This document shows positions 63,547 to 64,000 of a stretch of DNA of 64,000 nucleotides, piece after piece. The notes beneath the pieces were generated by a model. The model was not told the origin of the DNA, searched no databases, and worked only from the letters and a program-made list of their open reading frames with translations. The translations under genes were made by a program, and so were the position numbers. Each line of letters opens with the position of its first letter. Within the stretch, counting starts at the first letter, position 1. Source of the stretch: Halisarca cf. caerulea (lineage: Eukaryota; Porifera; Demospongiae; Chondrillida; Halisarcidae); contig CAUJGJ010000266.1 of the NCBI GenBank assembly GCA_963170055.1, positions 124,775 to 188,774 of the forward strand. Direction: 5' to 3'.

Positions 63547-64000
63547 TCAGAAACTTCATGTGTGTCCACTGGGAATGTGCGTGGTGCTATCACCAAATAT
63601 TGGTATTAGCAGCAGCATATCCAACACTACTCAAATACGCTCACAGTACTTCAGAAACTTCATGTGTGTCCACTGGGAATGTGCGTGGTGCTAGTGCCAA
63701 ATATTGGTATTAGCACCAGCATATCCAACACTACACAAATACACCCACAGCACTTCAGTAACTTCATTTGTGTCCACTGGGAATGTGTGTTTTGTTAGTG
63801 CCAAATATTAGTCTTAGCACCAGCATATCCAACACTACACAAATACGCTCACAGTACTTCAGAAACTTCATGTGTGTCCACTGGGAATGTGCGTGGTGCT
63901 AGTGCCAAATATTGGTATTTGCACCAGTATATCCCACATTGCGCAAAAACGCCCACAGCACTTCAGACACTTCATGTGTTTCAATTGGGAATGTGCATGG
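63547..64000. repeat. 24-monomer higher-order repeat, copy 5 (cut by the window end)
   Basis: Begins with the GTGCTATCACC monomer and follows copy 2 in order through GTGTGTTTTGTTAG and the TTGCGCAA monomer (63939) to the last base. TTGGTATTTGCACC near 63916 is private. The array continues beyond the window. Confidence 0.85.

Larger units (their letters stand above)
1..64000. repeat. 104-bp satellite DNA array filling the window
   Basis: A 104-bp unit beginning TGTGTGTCCACTGGGAATG and ending TTCAGAAAGGTCA repeats head to tail without interruption and in one orientation, giving about 615 monomers. I found no stretch that is not satellite. The commonest monomer has 49 G or C out of 104. Neighbouring monomers differ by point changes and rare single-base indels, and longer blocks of monomers recur as higher-order units. 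Such arrays are typical of centromeric or pericentromeric heterochromatin in eukaryotes; that location is inferred, because no flanking sequence is visible. The family is not one I recognise, and no host species is assigned. Confidence 0.98.

Noticed and set aside
934..63713. About 80 open reading frames of 65-100 codons on both strands (for example 934-1146 minus, 7536-7823 plus, 43641-43943 plus, 55143-55400 plus).
   Set aside because: All lie within satellite monomers, repeat the same few peptides in three phases, and start and stop wherever a variant base adds or removes a stop. They have no domain, no independent context and no codon signature, so none is called as a gene.
1..64000. Regular short repeats suggesting a CRISPR array.
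   Set aside because: The whole 104-bp period is conserved; there are no unique spacers between short direct repeats, and no cas genes or leader.
1..64000. CENP-B box (TTCG, four bases, A, two bases, CGGG).
   Set aside because: The only TTCG contexts, TTCGAATGTGAGTGG and TTCGAAACTTC, lack the required A and CGGG. I found no match on either strand by eye; an exact motif scan would settle it.
1..64000. Transposable element or its remnants as the source of the array.
   Set aside because: No terminal inverted repeats, target-site duplications, poly-A tails, reverse transcriptase or transposase coding are seen, and no interruption of the monomer register.
1..64000. tRNA, rRNA, 5S or snRNA tandem array.
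   Set aside because: The monomer contains no cloverleaf, no A/B box pair at tRNA spacing and no rRNA core sequence that I recognise.
1..64000. Bacterial or plasmid iterons, or a telomeric repeat.
   Set aside because: The array is far too long for iterons, with no replication gene nearby, and there is no TTAGGG-, TTAGG- or TTTAGGG-type run.

Overview
The whole 64 kb window is one tandem satellite-DNA array. From base 1 to base 64000 the sequence is a head-to-tail repeat of a 104-bp monomer (about 615 copies, 47% GC in the most common version), always in the same orientation. I see no unique sequence, protein-coding gene, tRNA, rRNA, transposon or CRISPR array. This points to a eukaryotic chromosome, most likely centromeric, pericentromeric or other constitutive heterochromatin, from a long-read assembly. 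I do not recognise the monomer as a named satellite family and cannot name the organism.

The array has four zones, distinguished by their monomer variants. Zone I (1 to about 32.5 kb) holds near-consensus monomers plus 23 copies of a 105-bp variant with one inserted A. It is built from nested, nearly identical duplications with spacings of 729, 1562, 2393, 2811, 3955 and 5307 bp. Zone II (about 32.5 to 43.4 kb) lacks the 105-bp variant. It carries a 312-bp three-monomer cassette ten times and an exact 16-monomer (1664-bp) higher-order repeat in three full copies plus a partial one. Zone III (about 43.4 to 52.7 kb) has more diverged monomers, including a pair with a TTGCGCAA palindrome, and local duplications of 312, 936 and 1040 bp. 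Zone IV (about 52.7 kb to the end) is a 24-monomer higher-order repeat of 2494 bp. It has four copies and the start of a fifth; two copies are lengthened by internal 623-bp and 208-bp insertions, and a third carries two compensating indels.

Every main block spacing equals a whole number of 104-bp monomers, plus one base for each 105-bp monomer and minus one for each 103-bp monomer it contains. This is what unequal exchange in register between monomers produces. Each monomer also carries a strong 31-nt dyad (14-bp arms, 3-nt loop), its most conspicuous structural feature and a plausible functional element. Short open reading frames of 65-100 codons recur throughout, but they only reflect reading of the repeat and are not annotated as genes. 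Copy boundaries were found by eye and are good to roughly one monomer unless a diagnostic base is given.
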